Shown: positions 1 through 10,925 of the stretch, piece by piece
How positions within the stretch are numbered: position 1 is the stretch's first letter
Layout of the letters: each line of letters opens with the position of its first letter
Origin: Silene conica
Lineage: Eukaryota > Streptophyta > Magnoliopsida > Caryophyllales > Caryophyllaceae
Direction: 5' to 3'
Assembly: GCA_029255685.2 (NCBI GenBank)
Contig: CM055318.2
Location: 7,879,001-7,943,000, forward strand
Length of the DNA stretch: 64,000 nucleotides
Translations under genes and position numbers: made by a program
The notes under the pieces: generated by a model
What the model saw: the letters and a program-made list of their open reading frames with translations, nothing else
Database searches by the model: none
Told to the model about the DNA's origin: nothing

Positions 1-260
1 GTAAACCATCCCACATGCACTCCCAGCCGGCTGGCAGGCGGCCGGTCTGTCGGCTGGGCTCCCCTTCTTCCTATGTTTTTCGCAAAACAAAACACAACAC
101 AAGAGACTACCAGCCGGTCGGCAGGCAGCCGGTCGGCAGGCAGCCGGTCGGCCGGCTGGCAGTCCTAAGGCCAAAACTCAGAAATCGCAAAAACACACAA
201 TACGCACTCCCAGCCGGTCGACCGGCGGCCGGTCGGTCGACCGGCTCAGAGAGCCTGTGA
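1..260. repeat. GC-rich CCGGTCGGC-type minisatellite
   Basis: Short units built on CCGGTCGGCAGGCAG and related variants (CCGGTCGACCGG) recur several times and stand out as GC-rich in AT-rich surroundings. They lie toward the far end of the chromovirus LTR described next and are probably part of it. The ORFs on both strands here are repeat artefacts rich in Gly, Arg, Pro and Thr. Confidence 0.7.
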
Positions 261-1204
261 CGAAAATCGGGATTTTCCAGCCCCTTCAAACTTTCACAAA
301 TCGACATATAATCTTCAATAATTGCTACAAGTACGATTTGCCCAACATTATAAACATCCAATACTACTATCTTATCAGCATACAAATCCCATAACAATCC
401 TCAAATGATTATATCAAGTATCCGTCGCAAAATGTGTAAATTTCAGAAAAACAACATATGAGCATATGAACATCAACAAGTATGAAATCATCACAACAAA
501 GCATTCCTAATCATGTTACTAAGTCCTTTAAGCATTACACTTCAACAAAATCAGAAACTTAACATAAGAACACAACAAACTTGCTAATATATACATAAAG
601 GCCGAGTTTCTCATTATCGTCACCTTTCAAGCGATTCCGGCTAAAGATCCTCCTCAACCAAGTAGCTATCAACCTCTGGATTGTCTAAGCCCTCACCTAC
701 AAACATAAAAAAACGGATTTAAGGACTCAAAACGGAATTCAAGGAAAACAGCCCCATTTTCGAAGTTAAGGATTTGCAAATTGAAAGTGATAGATGGCTT
801 GGAAATCGAATGAGGATTCCAAAAATGCTATTGTTACCTCGATTTGGTTAACGGATGAAGGAGAAAAGCTCAAAAGAAGATGTTAACAATGGAGGTTTTT
901 GTGAGAATTGTTTTACAGTGAAGTGTTTGAGGATGGAGGATGCAAATGTCGACTAAAGGGGTTTATAAGGGGTTTATGGGTTGTCCTTTCCGAGTCAATT
1001 AAATGGGTCGGACACTTGAACGAATATTTAAGATACGAGTTTAAGTTTACCAAGTTTGTATTCGTCTTAAGGACTTAAGGTTCTTAAGACGGATCTTACT
1101 AATTAAATTAAAACCTTTCACAATAAATTATTAAATTATTATTTTATTACTTAAAATAATTTAAAACGCTTAAATTAGATTTTACGAAAATACGGGATGT
1201 TACA
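1..1204 (-). mobile_element. Partial 3' LTR of a Ty3/gypsy chromovirus
   Basis: Read on the minus strand, a polypurine stretch (GTTGGGGTGAT) is followed at 1204 by TGTAACATCCCG, a common LTR start in Tekay/Del-type plant chromoviruses. The integrase reading frame ends only about 70 bases before it, so this is the downstream LTR. It runs off the left edge of the window, so its end and target-site duplication cannot be seen. No gene is visible inside it. Confidence 0.7.
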
Positions 1205-1271
1205 ATCACCCCAACTTCAAAAAGTTTCGTCCTCGAAACTCGAACGGAGATAAATTCTAACTAACTCTACC

Positions 1272-3177
1272 TCAATCGAAAAGAGAAGGATGCGCGATAC
1301 GCATCGATGCCTCGGTCTCCCACGTCTGCTCCTCAACATCACCGCAACGCCAAAGGATCTTCACTAGCGGCACCACCTTGCTCCTAAGCTTCCTATCCTG
1401 ACGGTCTAGGATCTTCACGGGACGCTCCTCGAAAGCAAGACTCGGCTCCAAGTTCTCGATCTCTCTAGGCAGAACATGACTCGGGTCACTGACATACTTA
1501 CGGAGCTGAGAAACATGAAAGACGCTATGAACCTTGCCCAAACTAGGAGGCAAGTCCAAACGATAAGAAGCAGCACCAATCCTCTTCACGATCTCAAAAG
1601 GTCCAATATACTTAGGACTCAACTTGCCCTTAATTCCAGACCTCTTAACACCCTTCATCGGCGAAACTCTCAAGAAGACTCTCTCACCCACCTCGAACTC
1701 TAAGGGTCTACGGCGAACATCAGCATAGGATTTCTGCCGATCATGTGCGGCCTTCATCCTACCTCTGATAAGCTGGACCTGATCGATAGTAACAACTAAC
1801 TGGTCTGGTCCTAGGTCGTGCACGTCACTCGCCTGATCCCAACAGATCGGACTACGGCACTTCCTACCATAAAGAGCCTCGTACGGAGCCATACCAACAG
1901 ATGAATGGTAACTGTTGTTGTAAGAAAACTCTACCAACGGCAAACACTGCTCCCAAGAACTCTGGAAATCAAGTGCACAAGCACGGAGCAAATCCTCTAG
2001 TGTCTGAATAGTCCTCTCGGACTGACCATCGGTCGCGGCATGAAATGCGGTGCTCATCAACAAACGGCTACCCATAGCCTCCTGTAAGGCCTTCCAGAAT
2101 CTGGAACAAAATCTCGGATCTCGATCTGAAACGATCTCTCTCGGGACACCATGATAGCGGACTATCTCAGCAATATAAGCCCTGGCTAAACGGTCCATAT
2201 CCCATGTCTCTCTGATAGGCACAAATCTGGCACACTTAGTCAACCTATCCACTATAACCCAAATCGCATCCTTGCCTCCCACAGTCTTAGGCAATGCTGT
2301 AACGAAGTCCATAGATATACACTCCCACTTCCACTGAGGGACGGGAAGCGGCTGTAGCAAACCACCTGGCCTCCTATGCTCTATCTTGACTTGTTGACAA
2401 GTCAAGCACCTACTCACGTAATCCAAGATCTCCTTCTTCATACCGGGCCATCAAAACATAAGCCTCAAATCCTTGTGCATCTTCTCTCCTCCTGGATGAA
2501 CTGAATACGGTGTCAAGTGAGCCTCATCAAGAACCCTCTTCCTCAAATCTGGCACATCGGGGACATACATCCTACCACGGAACCTAAGGAAACCATCAGC
2601 ATCAATCACCAAGTCAGGTGCAGTACCACTCGAAATCTTAGCCTCGAACTTCTTGAAATCGGCATCTGAAGGTAAACTCTGGCGAATCTCCCAATATAAA
2701 GACGGCTCGGCAGTCATAGCAGCTAACCAATAAAAACCACTACCTACCATCTCTAATCTCAGCTTCCGGAACTCGGAGCACAACTCATCGGGCAATACTC
2801 GCATGGCACTCAACGAGTGAGAAGTCTTGCGGCTAAGCGCATCAGCAACTACATTGGCTTTTCCCTCATGGTATAACAACTCGATGTCGTAATCTTTCAC
2901 CAACTCTAGCCAACGTCTCTGTCTCATGTTAAGGTCTTTCTGGGTGAAAATGTACTTAAGACTCTTGTGATCTGTGAAAATGCGGCAATGGGATCCAATC
3001 AGGTAATGTCGCCACATCTTCAAAGCATGAACGACTGCGGCCAACTCCAGGTCATGTGTCGGATAGTTCACCTCATGAACTCTCAACTGTCTAGATGAGT
3101 AGGCTATCACCTTACCACTCTGCATCAGTACGCATCCAAGTCCTAACATCGAAGCATCACAATACACATCAAAGTCA
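1272..3177 (-). pseudogene. Chromovirus pol remnant: RNase H, integrase and C-terminal chromodomain-like part
   Basis: This is the 3' part of a Ty3/gypsy polyprotein on the minus strand. RNase H comes first (3167 to about 2800), with acidic residues in YCDAS, LELAAV, TDHKS and VADALS. The HHCC zinc finger follows (CLTCQ near 2400), then the integrase core (MDFVTALP, IVSDRDPRF, HAATDGQSERT) and a C-terminal part with a W..EEQTWE motif. One in-frame TGA near 2448-2450 splits the frame where related elements have tryptophan. Reverse transcriptase, protease and gag are missing: homology stops at about 3180, just before the DFDVYCDAS stretch. A dead, 5'-truncated copy, with its LTR next to it at lower coordinates. 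Confidence 0.9.
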
Positions 3178-3180
3178 CTC

Positions 3181-3617
3181 TACCCACTTTTCGTCCAAAA
3201 CTATGCACACCCTCAAGTCTCAACATTCAGTTCATTACTTGAATCCAACTCTAAATTCCTCTCTGTGAGCATTTTTATCAGGCAGAAATAAGAACAAACA
3301 ACACGAAAACAAATGGCCTGTTAGCTAACATGTCATCCTACCCAAGTCTCCACCTCTGTAAAATCCAATAACAATATAATAAATGCATTACCAATATTTA
3401 CAGAGCAAAACTATTTGGACAAAAAGTTAGTATAGCCAGATAAAAAAAATAGGAGAAAACAAAAGGCACATGAGATGCAAAAATAGTAAGAAAACGAGTC
3501 ATATGCTCCAAGTTTCCTTCCAAGAAAATCTGGCCATAAATCTAAATCATACGGAGTATAACTAAGTTAGTATAAAGTTTACAAAATACATATAGAAAAT
3601 TAATCTTAACATCGATC
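3181..3617 (-). other. Non-coding internal stub of a second LTR element
   Basis: This AT-rich stretch lies between the chromovirus break and a tRNA-Asp primer binding site. It has no useful ORF. On the minus strand it would be the leader just inside the 5' LTR at 3641-5222. Its left border at about 3180 is a join between two unrelated elements. Confidence 0.5.
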
Positions 3618-3635
3618 TCCCCGGCAACGGCGCCA
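3618..3635 (-). other. Retrotransposon primer binding site, tRNA-Asp type
   Basis: The plus strand reads TCCCCGGCAACGGCGCCA, identical over 18 bases to the 3' end of plant tRNA-Asp including CCA. The minus strand is therefore complementary to that tRNA. It sits 5 bases inside the LTR boundary, as expected for a minus-strand 5' LTR. Athila/Tat-type gypsy elements and some non-autonomous ones use this primer. The tRNA match itself is from memory. Confidence 0.85.
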
Positions 3636-3640
3636 AAATT

Positions 3641-5222
3641 TGATACGTGTCGTTTGCGTATTCAAATTAACAATTTATAAAACCTATCTTAACCTCAAAA
3701 ACAACATAGTAAAGGATAAGTAGGATCGATCCCACGGAGAGACTGGAAAAACTAACTAACTATTAAGTACTTTTATTTACTAACGTACATATATACCATA
3801 TATTTACATATTTACCGTTATTAACATTATGTACGATTAAGGGGGTTTTGATTCGTGATAGTAATGATAAACTAGTGGAACTAAAACTAAATGCTAAGCT
3901 CATATCCTTATGGTAATTCTAGCTTGTCAACCGATTATTGTTTACGTCATCTCAAGTATATTCATAGGTTAATTGCGGAACTCAAGATAACAAGAACTCC
4001 CTATCTTCTCTAAGATTACAATCGACCTGAACTAAGCCTAGACCGATTCTTAACTAACCGACCCATATAAGTTTGTCACACCTTACTAAAGACCGGATTA
4101 GAAGCTTTATCGAACCAAGAAGATATCATTAACCCAAGTTAATCTTTGAGTATCGTCACTACCTAAAGATTATGTGACCAAATTTTACTCCTAATATAAA
4201 CTATATCCAATTTGCAGGATTAATTTAAACTAGTTGCTACTCGAATTATGTAACTCGAACTAAGCCAGAATCACACAAATAGCATGAGTAAACAATCTCA
4301 GCCACAATAAGATAACAAATTACCGCTGAAAATCGCAACTGTTGATTAAGAACTAGTAAAGTTTTGGATACAAATTACTGAAAGATTAACAATAAACATC
4401 CAACGGTTTTCAATACTAAAATTAATAAACGAAAATAAACCATAAATTGAGTATACGAGAGGTAGAGAGAACTTAATTTCTGCCCAGAATTTGTAGTCGG
4501 AACTTTGGATGTCGCACCTCAGGAACCGCCTCAAATTCGCCCTTACTCGACCGTGTGCTAAGACTCCGCCCAAGTACCGTCTCCTACTGCTCTCATGACC
4601 CAAAAGGTCTCAAATCATCACTCTATTTCGCTCAATTTCTATGAAAATATCTGGGTATTCGGTCCCTAATCTCGCTGAAAGCACGAGTATTAATAGCTTA
4701 TCAAGGTTAGTGTTTGTGGTTCACTTGGGTTCAATCGTACAACAATAAAGAATTGAATTTGGGATTAAAATATGATAAGGAATTGAATTTGAGATGGAAT
4801 GGAGTTCCATTTTCACGCTGCTTCTCTTTGTACTCCTTCAATTCCCTTCTTTTGTTCAACTTATTTTGTTTCTGACTTTGTTAATTGAACAAGCCACGTA
4901 AAGCTCAAGTCCACGTTTTGCTGGGCTTTTCTTTCGTCTCGATTCGGCTTGCACTTCTTGTTCGTTAATTATTCGACCCATATACATTTCGACTCGTGTC
5001 TTATGTATTAATCCATTAAGCGCGTCCTTGGGTCCCATTCTCTTCCGTCTTGTAATCTGCTATATCAAAATATATTAATTAAGTCTATTTGTATTTAAAA
5101 TAATAACAACCGTAACTAAATCCGAAACTAGCGAATATATAATATAATAGCTCAAATATTGCGAAAGACGACCATAAAAATAGATAGTTAAGGGTATAAA
5201 TATAAGTAAATATGTCTTATCA
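3641..5222 (-). mobile_element. LTR of a tRNA-Asp-primed retroelement
   Basis: The plus strand begins TGATACGTGTCG and ends TATGTCTTATCA, giving the short inverted ends TGATA/TATCA typical of an LTR, about 1.58 kb long. The primer binding site lies immediately outside at lower coordinates, making this the 5' LTR of a minus-strand element. It contains a GGATCGATCCCACGGAGA stretch found in many plant LTRs of this kind. No coding region belongs to it here. The partner 3' LTR is not in the window, and no target-site duplication can be scored. Confidence 0.7.
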
Positions 5223-5687
5223 ATCTGCACTGTGATTGTAACACAGTTTGCCTATCTGGGTAATTCCCCTTTCTTCTTTTCTATTCATGCTACTTATTAA
5301 TAGTCGAATTTTGTCAATTGTACTAGTTTTAGGTACGGTTCAGTATATTCACTTTGATTATTCAAGACTTTAAATTTCATATGAACTTGATTTCATTATA
5401 TTAACTTTAGTATATTCACCAGACATCATTTCATATGAACTTGATTATTCAAGACTTTAGTAAATTTCACTTTGTTCAGTATATTAGCTTAGATATCATT
5501 TCCGACCTGTAAATCGAGTTACAGAGCTTCTATGGACTTGATTTCAAACCTCACTTGTAGCCAATAGATCAAGCTTTCTAACCATACATACATCATGGAA
5601 AATGAGTTAGTATAACTCAAGGGAGCTTCAAAGTCAGGCTTGATGTGTTTTACATCAGAATGCTATAACATACGTTTGTTTTAGCAG
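5223..5687. other. AT-rich stretch, possible intron remnant before the pescadillo-like exon
   Basis: It contains no ORF and no recognisable element. TTCATATGAACTTGATT-type stretches are repeated near 5380 and 5430. It ends in TTTTAGCAG, a good splice acceptor for the exon that follows, so part of it may be an old intron cut off on the left by the LTR insertion at 5222. Confidence 0.35.
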
Positions 5688-5911
5688 GGATGATGACTCG
5701 AAAGAATGAGACTGAGAAGGAACAACAAACCAGTAAGGATGAAGGTGTGGAGGACGAGACTGATATGGATGAAATGATGATGACTCGAAAGAACCGAGGT
5801 CTCTACAAGGCGATGAAGATAAGCAACAAGCGGAAACAAGACAAGATTGACAAGCTCCAATCTAGAAAACGAAAAATACAAGAGAGCGGGTCATCATCCG
5901 GCAAAAAATAA
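5688..5911 (+). pseudogene. Pescadillo-like C-terminal exon fragment
   Basis: A 73-codon open frame follows a TTAGCAG acceptor and ends in TAA at 5909-5911. It is acidic first (KDEGVEDETDMDEM), then has MMTRKNRGLYKAMKISNKRK and a Lys/Arg/Gln-rich tail. This resembles the extreme C-terminus of pescadillo, a nucleolar protein of the PeBoW complex needed for 60S ribosome maturation. The MMTRKN motif occurs twice, suggesting a small internal duplication. No N-terminal, pescadillo or BRCT region is upstream, because an LTR element sits there. It is probably a dispersed or truncated last exon. The family call rests on remembered similarity of a short motif. Confidence 0.45.
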
Positions 5912-6191
5912 CTTTAGAATTTGTGACCAGCTTGTTTGCTTTTAGAATCACTCGAAAATTTGATCATGTACTGTGACTTTATCTCGTTTAATGTTAAGAT
6001 TACTATTATTATAGAAGTCAATTTTGAAGTTTTGGCAGTTTATTTATGTAATGAACGAGTAGGAAAGTCGACTTATATGATACTACTGGCAATTTCAAGA
6101 ACAAGTGTGAACCATGATATTGTATATTAAGTATTTCAGACCAAAATCCGTTAGAACTATAATATCAAAAGTAATTGTTCGACAACTAAAA

Positions 6192-9100
6192 TTACAGGTC
6201 CGAAATTATTATTGGAGATGCTGCATTCTGTTGTTGTGGTGGCTGAAGAGACTGATAAAGAATAATTCTGTTAGCAACTTGGCTACTATCATGTTGAACT
6301 CCTCGACAAGAAGGGTAAAGAAATGGTAACGGAGAGTCATTTCGAATACACACCTGCACAAACAAAAAAATACATTATTAGAAGAACATTCTTAATCGTA
6401 TAATATATCAAAATAACATTAAAGTTCAATTGTGTAACTTACCCATACAAAATGCTTAGCTGAGTCAATCAAAACTATTGTTACGATTTTCTTTGGAGCG
6501 TTTGGTACTGCGCCCAAGATCTTGAGTGGTAAAAATGTCCAACAATCGGTAGAAGACAAAGTCACAAAAATCACATCATAACGGTTTGATACAAGAAGTC
6601 CAAGTCCAACTTCAAACCAATATTCCTCGAGTGCAAAATGCTTCCAAAACGATATCATCTTTATATATTTGGCAATTTGTTCTTCACCCCCACACACATC
6701 TACATAGTATTGCCTATTAACATTTAGTTCATCCAATAGATCACATCGAACTTTCGCCCATTCATTTTCATTTCCATAAATCTCTTGTGCAATCGATCGA
6801 TTCCCGCAGTGACCATCACCTCTGACATCCACACAATCCGTTATGCAACGCGAAAAGTAATCGGCAATTGCATTTGGATATGGGAAAGGTGTGCATGACT
6901 TATCGTCCTGTATTTTCATAAAAATAGTATTAATAAAAAATGTACAATATGTTTCAATACATTCATATTGAAAAATACTTACCTGTGAAAACGACAAAAG
7001 AGTTGTAGGAGTGTTGACGGGCGCCGTAGAAGAAATAGGAGTGCTGACTGACACAGTTTTTGTTTTCTTACGACTAGTCTTTCGAAACATCTTCTCTGTA
7101 TATTCCCAATGTGATGGATTTCTTGAAACAGAAGTCTTTTTCGGGCGCCCTTTGGTCTTTTTAACTTCTGGGTCAACTATTTTCGGAGGGTGCAATAAAT
7201 TTTCCGCAAACTCAGAAAACTTTCGCATCATTTCAACGTTGCCGGATGATAAGACATCATCTGCAAGTCTACGTAATCTGTCTTGCTCTTGAATTTCTCT
7301 AGTATCATGGTCATTCCCGTTGCTTATATCCTCCGTGGGAATGCAAAAAGTCCTCCAAAATCTGTGAATAGAATCTAGTTCTATACACTTATCTGTCCAA
7401 TTTACAAATATATTTACAAAGCAATCTCTAACAACAACAATAACAAAAGTAACAATATCAGTTAATAGTTTTACCTGTATTGACTAAATAAATAATCTCG
7501 CATGCACAAGGTAGACCATGAGTTGTCTTTAACGCACAATTGTTACAATTTACCTCTTTCAGTGCATCATTAAGAATTCTAATCGCATTGTGAGTTACAT
7601 TTTGCGTTAATCTTCGATAAACAGGCATAGCTTGAGTAAGATGAAGACGAATAGTCTTTGAACGTGCAAACTCCTCTTTTATTGCATGATATTGAAGGTT
7701 CACAGCATGATGAATTGTTTCAAAGACAGTGTCGAGTCCACCAACAGAAGTTCGTAACAAGCGTTTAAGTGATGCATGTGCGCCCTCAACCCTTTGACCA
7801 TCAACAATATAAATAAGATACCAATAATCACGAAATCAAATAAAAGGACAAATAAAGTAAATAGTATTACCTGTTTGTAGTAACACTGCCAAAGTGCAAC
7901 ACTTTGTCGGTCCAAGCTGATACAAAATTCTCTTTATATTTATTGATCCAAGTGTTTTTGCAATATTCTTTCAGACCCGGAACAAATTTGTATACCTTGT
8001 ACATCTCCTCCTCATTTTCGAAAAATTCTTTCTCACTTGTAGATCTTACCATTCGTGTCCATCTCCCTTTTGCAAATGTTTCACCGACTGAACCTGAATT
8101 TTTTATCCTAGTTCTTTTCACCCACGCTTCGACATCTTTTTCTATGTGACGTCTACATAATAAGTGCTTAGCACTTGGAAAGTTCTCCTTAATTGCACCA
8201 ATTAAAGCTAAATCACAATCGGTCAAAAAAACAATATTCTCATCTGATCATATTACTTCTCTCATACATTTTAGAGCCCAATTATATGACGATGTTTGCT
8301 CATTTTCCAAAAATGCAAAGAACATAGAGAAGTTTCTACCAACCGGTGTAACACCTATAACTTCTAGTAGTGGCATCTTAAACATGTTAGTCCTGTAGGT
8401 ACTATCAGCAACAATTACAAATGGGTAAAGTTTCAAAAGCTTGAGTGAATCGGGATGTATAAATAGAACATTTGTCAGGACTCTCTCACCTTTTTTTTCA
8501 CCAGGTTTTGTCTCATGAAAAGTTCGATATCCATGATCATCAGCAAGTTTAAGCAATTGTTCAGCAGTTGTGCGTTCTTCTCTAGAGTTTTTTTTCGCTC
8601 TTGCACGAATATTATACACTTGCTTGGAAGTAACAAGTATATCCTTCTTTCTCAACTCAATTAGTATGTTAGCAACCGAAATTTTACTTGCTGTCATGGA
8701 CAAAATTAACTCTTTTGTTTCGGCACTAAGAACATTATCCTTTACTCCAATGAAGTGGTTGTGAAATCCATTATGTACATCTAACCTCCATGTACCGTCA
8801 ACTTCTCCGACTGCCTTGAGTTTAAAAGGACACCAACATTTTTTACTCCCCGTATTTGATTTCGTGGAGGGAACGTTAAAATTCCCTCAAAATTGATAAT
8901 GTCCAGATCTGTCACACTTAAGCCAACGCTCACCATAACCACGACGTGGGTGATGAGTACCTAGCCGCACGTGTATATCATGGAATAGTCCAATTTCTCT
9001 AACTTCTGCTATCAATTCATCGTGATTCCTGAATTTTTTTTTCCGTGATTGAAAATGTGTCCGGTATCTATCATTTCAGCAGAAAATTCTTCATACTCAT

Positions 9101-10029
9101 CCGACTCTAAGTCCGAGTCCTGAAATTAAAACAAAGATGTTATTTTTTTTTTTTTGGTAAAAGATAAGTAGTATATATCGTAAACAAAGTCAAATTACAA
9201 GGATATGCACTCTCAGATGCATAAATAGAAATCTAAAGCCTATCCTTGTGAAAGTCTTCTTCGAAAATCTGTATCAAGTAAGCCTGCCGCTTACTGAAGA
9301 TCAGTCCTAGCCTCTTCCAAGCAGCTCTGGACTCCTTCCTTGCGTTTTGACCGCAACGGAAACGATTCCCTGTAACTCAAGCAAAATAGCAGACCTGCTA
9401 CTAACTCTGCCCACGCTTTCCAGCATTTCTGAACCACAACCAACCACTGCCAGCCACCCTGCACTACTCTGATCATAGAAGATTTGAACCAAGCAGGCGC
9501 TGCTGCACACTGTCCCAGACCCCGTCTGACCTACTACCAGTACCAGCCAGCACAAGAGCCAGTACAGCAGACCCATTAAACAGACTAAAGGCTGTTTCAT
9601 AAATAACATCATTGAGCCTAGGAAATGCTCAGACCCAAATCATATTTGCTAAGATGTTACAAGTCTACAATCATGGTTTCAGCATCAGAGGACTGAAGAT
9701 GACACAACACAACATTAAGTAGCATTAACAAGTAACAAGTGTGGGATTAAAGCATGGTAAGCCCTAGAAAAGATGACACGGCACAACATTAAGTAGGAAG
9801 TCGCGTTTGGAGGAATGGGATGAACATATGCAAATCATACATTCATACGTCATTAAAAAGAAGCCCTTTAATTACACCTTGCTACATACCTTAATTAGGT
9901 TAAAACTGAAAACGATTTAAAGAAACCCTAATCTAATTAGTCTAAATCAATTTTTTAATTTCATATAAAATAATTGATAAAGGTAGAGATTAAAATTATT
10001 ACCTGATCGATACGAGAGCTAGCATCCAT
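6192..10029 (-). pseudogene. MULE transposase gene with a C-terminal OTU-like domain, decayed
   Basis: Exons on the minus strand run about 10029-10003 (MDASSRIDQ), 9119-7871, 7791-7475, 7392-6983, 6907-6443 and 6353-6192. Introns 7870-7792, 7474-7393, 6982-6908 and 6442-6354 have good GT-AG ends and keep frame. In order: an acidic start; a FAR1-like zinc region (KKCWCPFKLKAV...WRLDVHNGFHNH); the MULE core with Asp in IVADSTYRTN and TDCDLALIGA; RVEGAHASLKR across a splice; a SWIM finger (CALKTTHGLPCACEI); and an OTU-like peptidase segment (VRGDGHCGNRSIAQEI). In-frame TGA codons near 8876 and 8246 and a frameshift in an A run near 9035 disable it. Terminal repeats were not found. This is the transposase of a Mutator-like DNA transposon, here inactive. 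Confidence 0.8.
9143..9650 (-). mobile_element. Non-LTR retroelement insertion with 9-bp target duplication
   Basis: A T tract on the plus strand (poly-A on the minus) starts at 9143 and is followed by GGTAAAAG. The 508-bp insert is flanked by AAGATGTTA at 9134-9142 and 9651-9659. The poly-A tail and target duplication show insertion by target-primed reverse transcription. No reverse transcriptase is left, so it is either a SINE or a heavily 5'-truncated LINE tail. It sits inside intron 1 of the MULE gene. The two minus-strand ORFs here have no recognisable domain. Confidence 0.65.
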
Positions 10030-10186
10030 AGTTGTGTAGGGTTTTTTTTGTCGGGGAGAGAATCAGAGAGAATTAGAGAGAAGAATTTTTCTTATGCAGA
10101 GGGCATAGAATGGAAAAGTAATGAAAAAAAGGGTATGAATGAGTAAAACTCGTATATGAATGAGCAATTACGTTTAATTATAGTCG

Positions 10187-10556
10187 TTACTTAATTTAAA
10201 TATCGTATGTTATTTAAATTTAGTCGGGTACGAACGGGTTTTATAAAGATTGCGTGCTATTTAAATTTAGTCGGGTACGAACGGGTTTTATAAAGATTGC
10301 GTGCTATTTAAATATAGTCGGGAACGAACGGGTTTTATAAAGGTCGCGTGTTATTTAAATATAGTCGGGAACGAACGGGTTTTATAAAGGTCGCGTGTTA
10401 TTTAAATATAGACGGGAACGAACGGGTTTTATAAAGATCGCGTGTTATTTAAATATAGTCGGGTACGAACGAGTTTTATAAAGATCGCGTGTTATTTAAA
10501 TATAGTCGGGTACGAAGGGGTTTTACAAAGATCGCGTGTTATTTAAATATAGTCGT
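10187..10556. repeat. Tandem array of 47-bp units
   Basis: About seven to eight units of 46-47 bp, each carrying TAGTCGGGTACGAACGGG and TTTTATAAAGATCGCG and linked by TTATTTAAAT. Units differ by a few substitutions (GGTACG or GGAACG; GATTGCG or GGTCGCG). The array lies between the MULE and Harbinger genes and may be a subterminal repeat of one of them. Confidence 0.85.
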
Positions 10557-10574
10557 TACGTAATTTAATTACAA

Positions 10575-10765
10575 ATAGAACCGTCATTTGGATTAAAAAT
10601 ATAGTCGTTGGATTGATTATAGCCGTTGGATTAGAAATATAGCTGTTGGATTGATTATAGCCGTTGGATTAGAAATATAGCCGTTGGATTTATTACAACC
10701 ACTCGATTGAAATATAGCCGTTGGATTTATTACAACCACTCGATTGAAATATAGCCGTTGTCAAA
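10575..10765. repeat. Second tandem array, TATAGCCGTTGGATT units
   Basis: Repeats of AAATATAGCCGTTGGATT alternate with TTATTACAACCACTCGATTG or GATTATAGCCGTTGGATT, period roughly 38 bp. The array follows directly on the 47-bp array, with which it shares the ATATAG(T/C)CGTT core. It ends 160 bp before the Harbinger start codon. Confidence 0.75.
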
Positions 10766-10925
10766 AACTTATATATATTCTCATATTGTTGTTCCAATTA
10801 CTTATTCATTACTTATTCATTACTTATTCATTACAATCACTCATACTTTCCTTCTTCCATGATTCATTACTTATTCAAACACAAGAAAAAAACGCTCATA
10901 ATTTCTTTAAAAAAAACAAATTATA

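Noticed and set aside
9291..9612. Two overlapping minus-strand ORFs with Leu/Val-rich translation
   Set aside because: They lie inside the retroposed insert with poly-A and target duplication; no domain and no second copy to support coding.
10187..10765. CRISPR-like array
   Set aside because: Units are head-to-tail with no unique spacers, in a plant nuclear context; ordinary tandem repeats.
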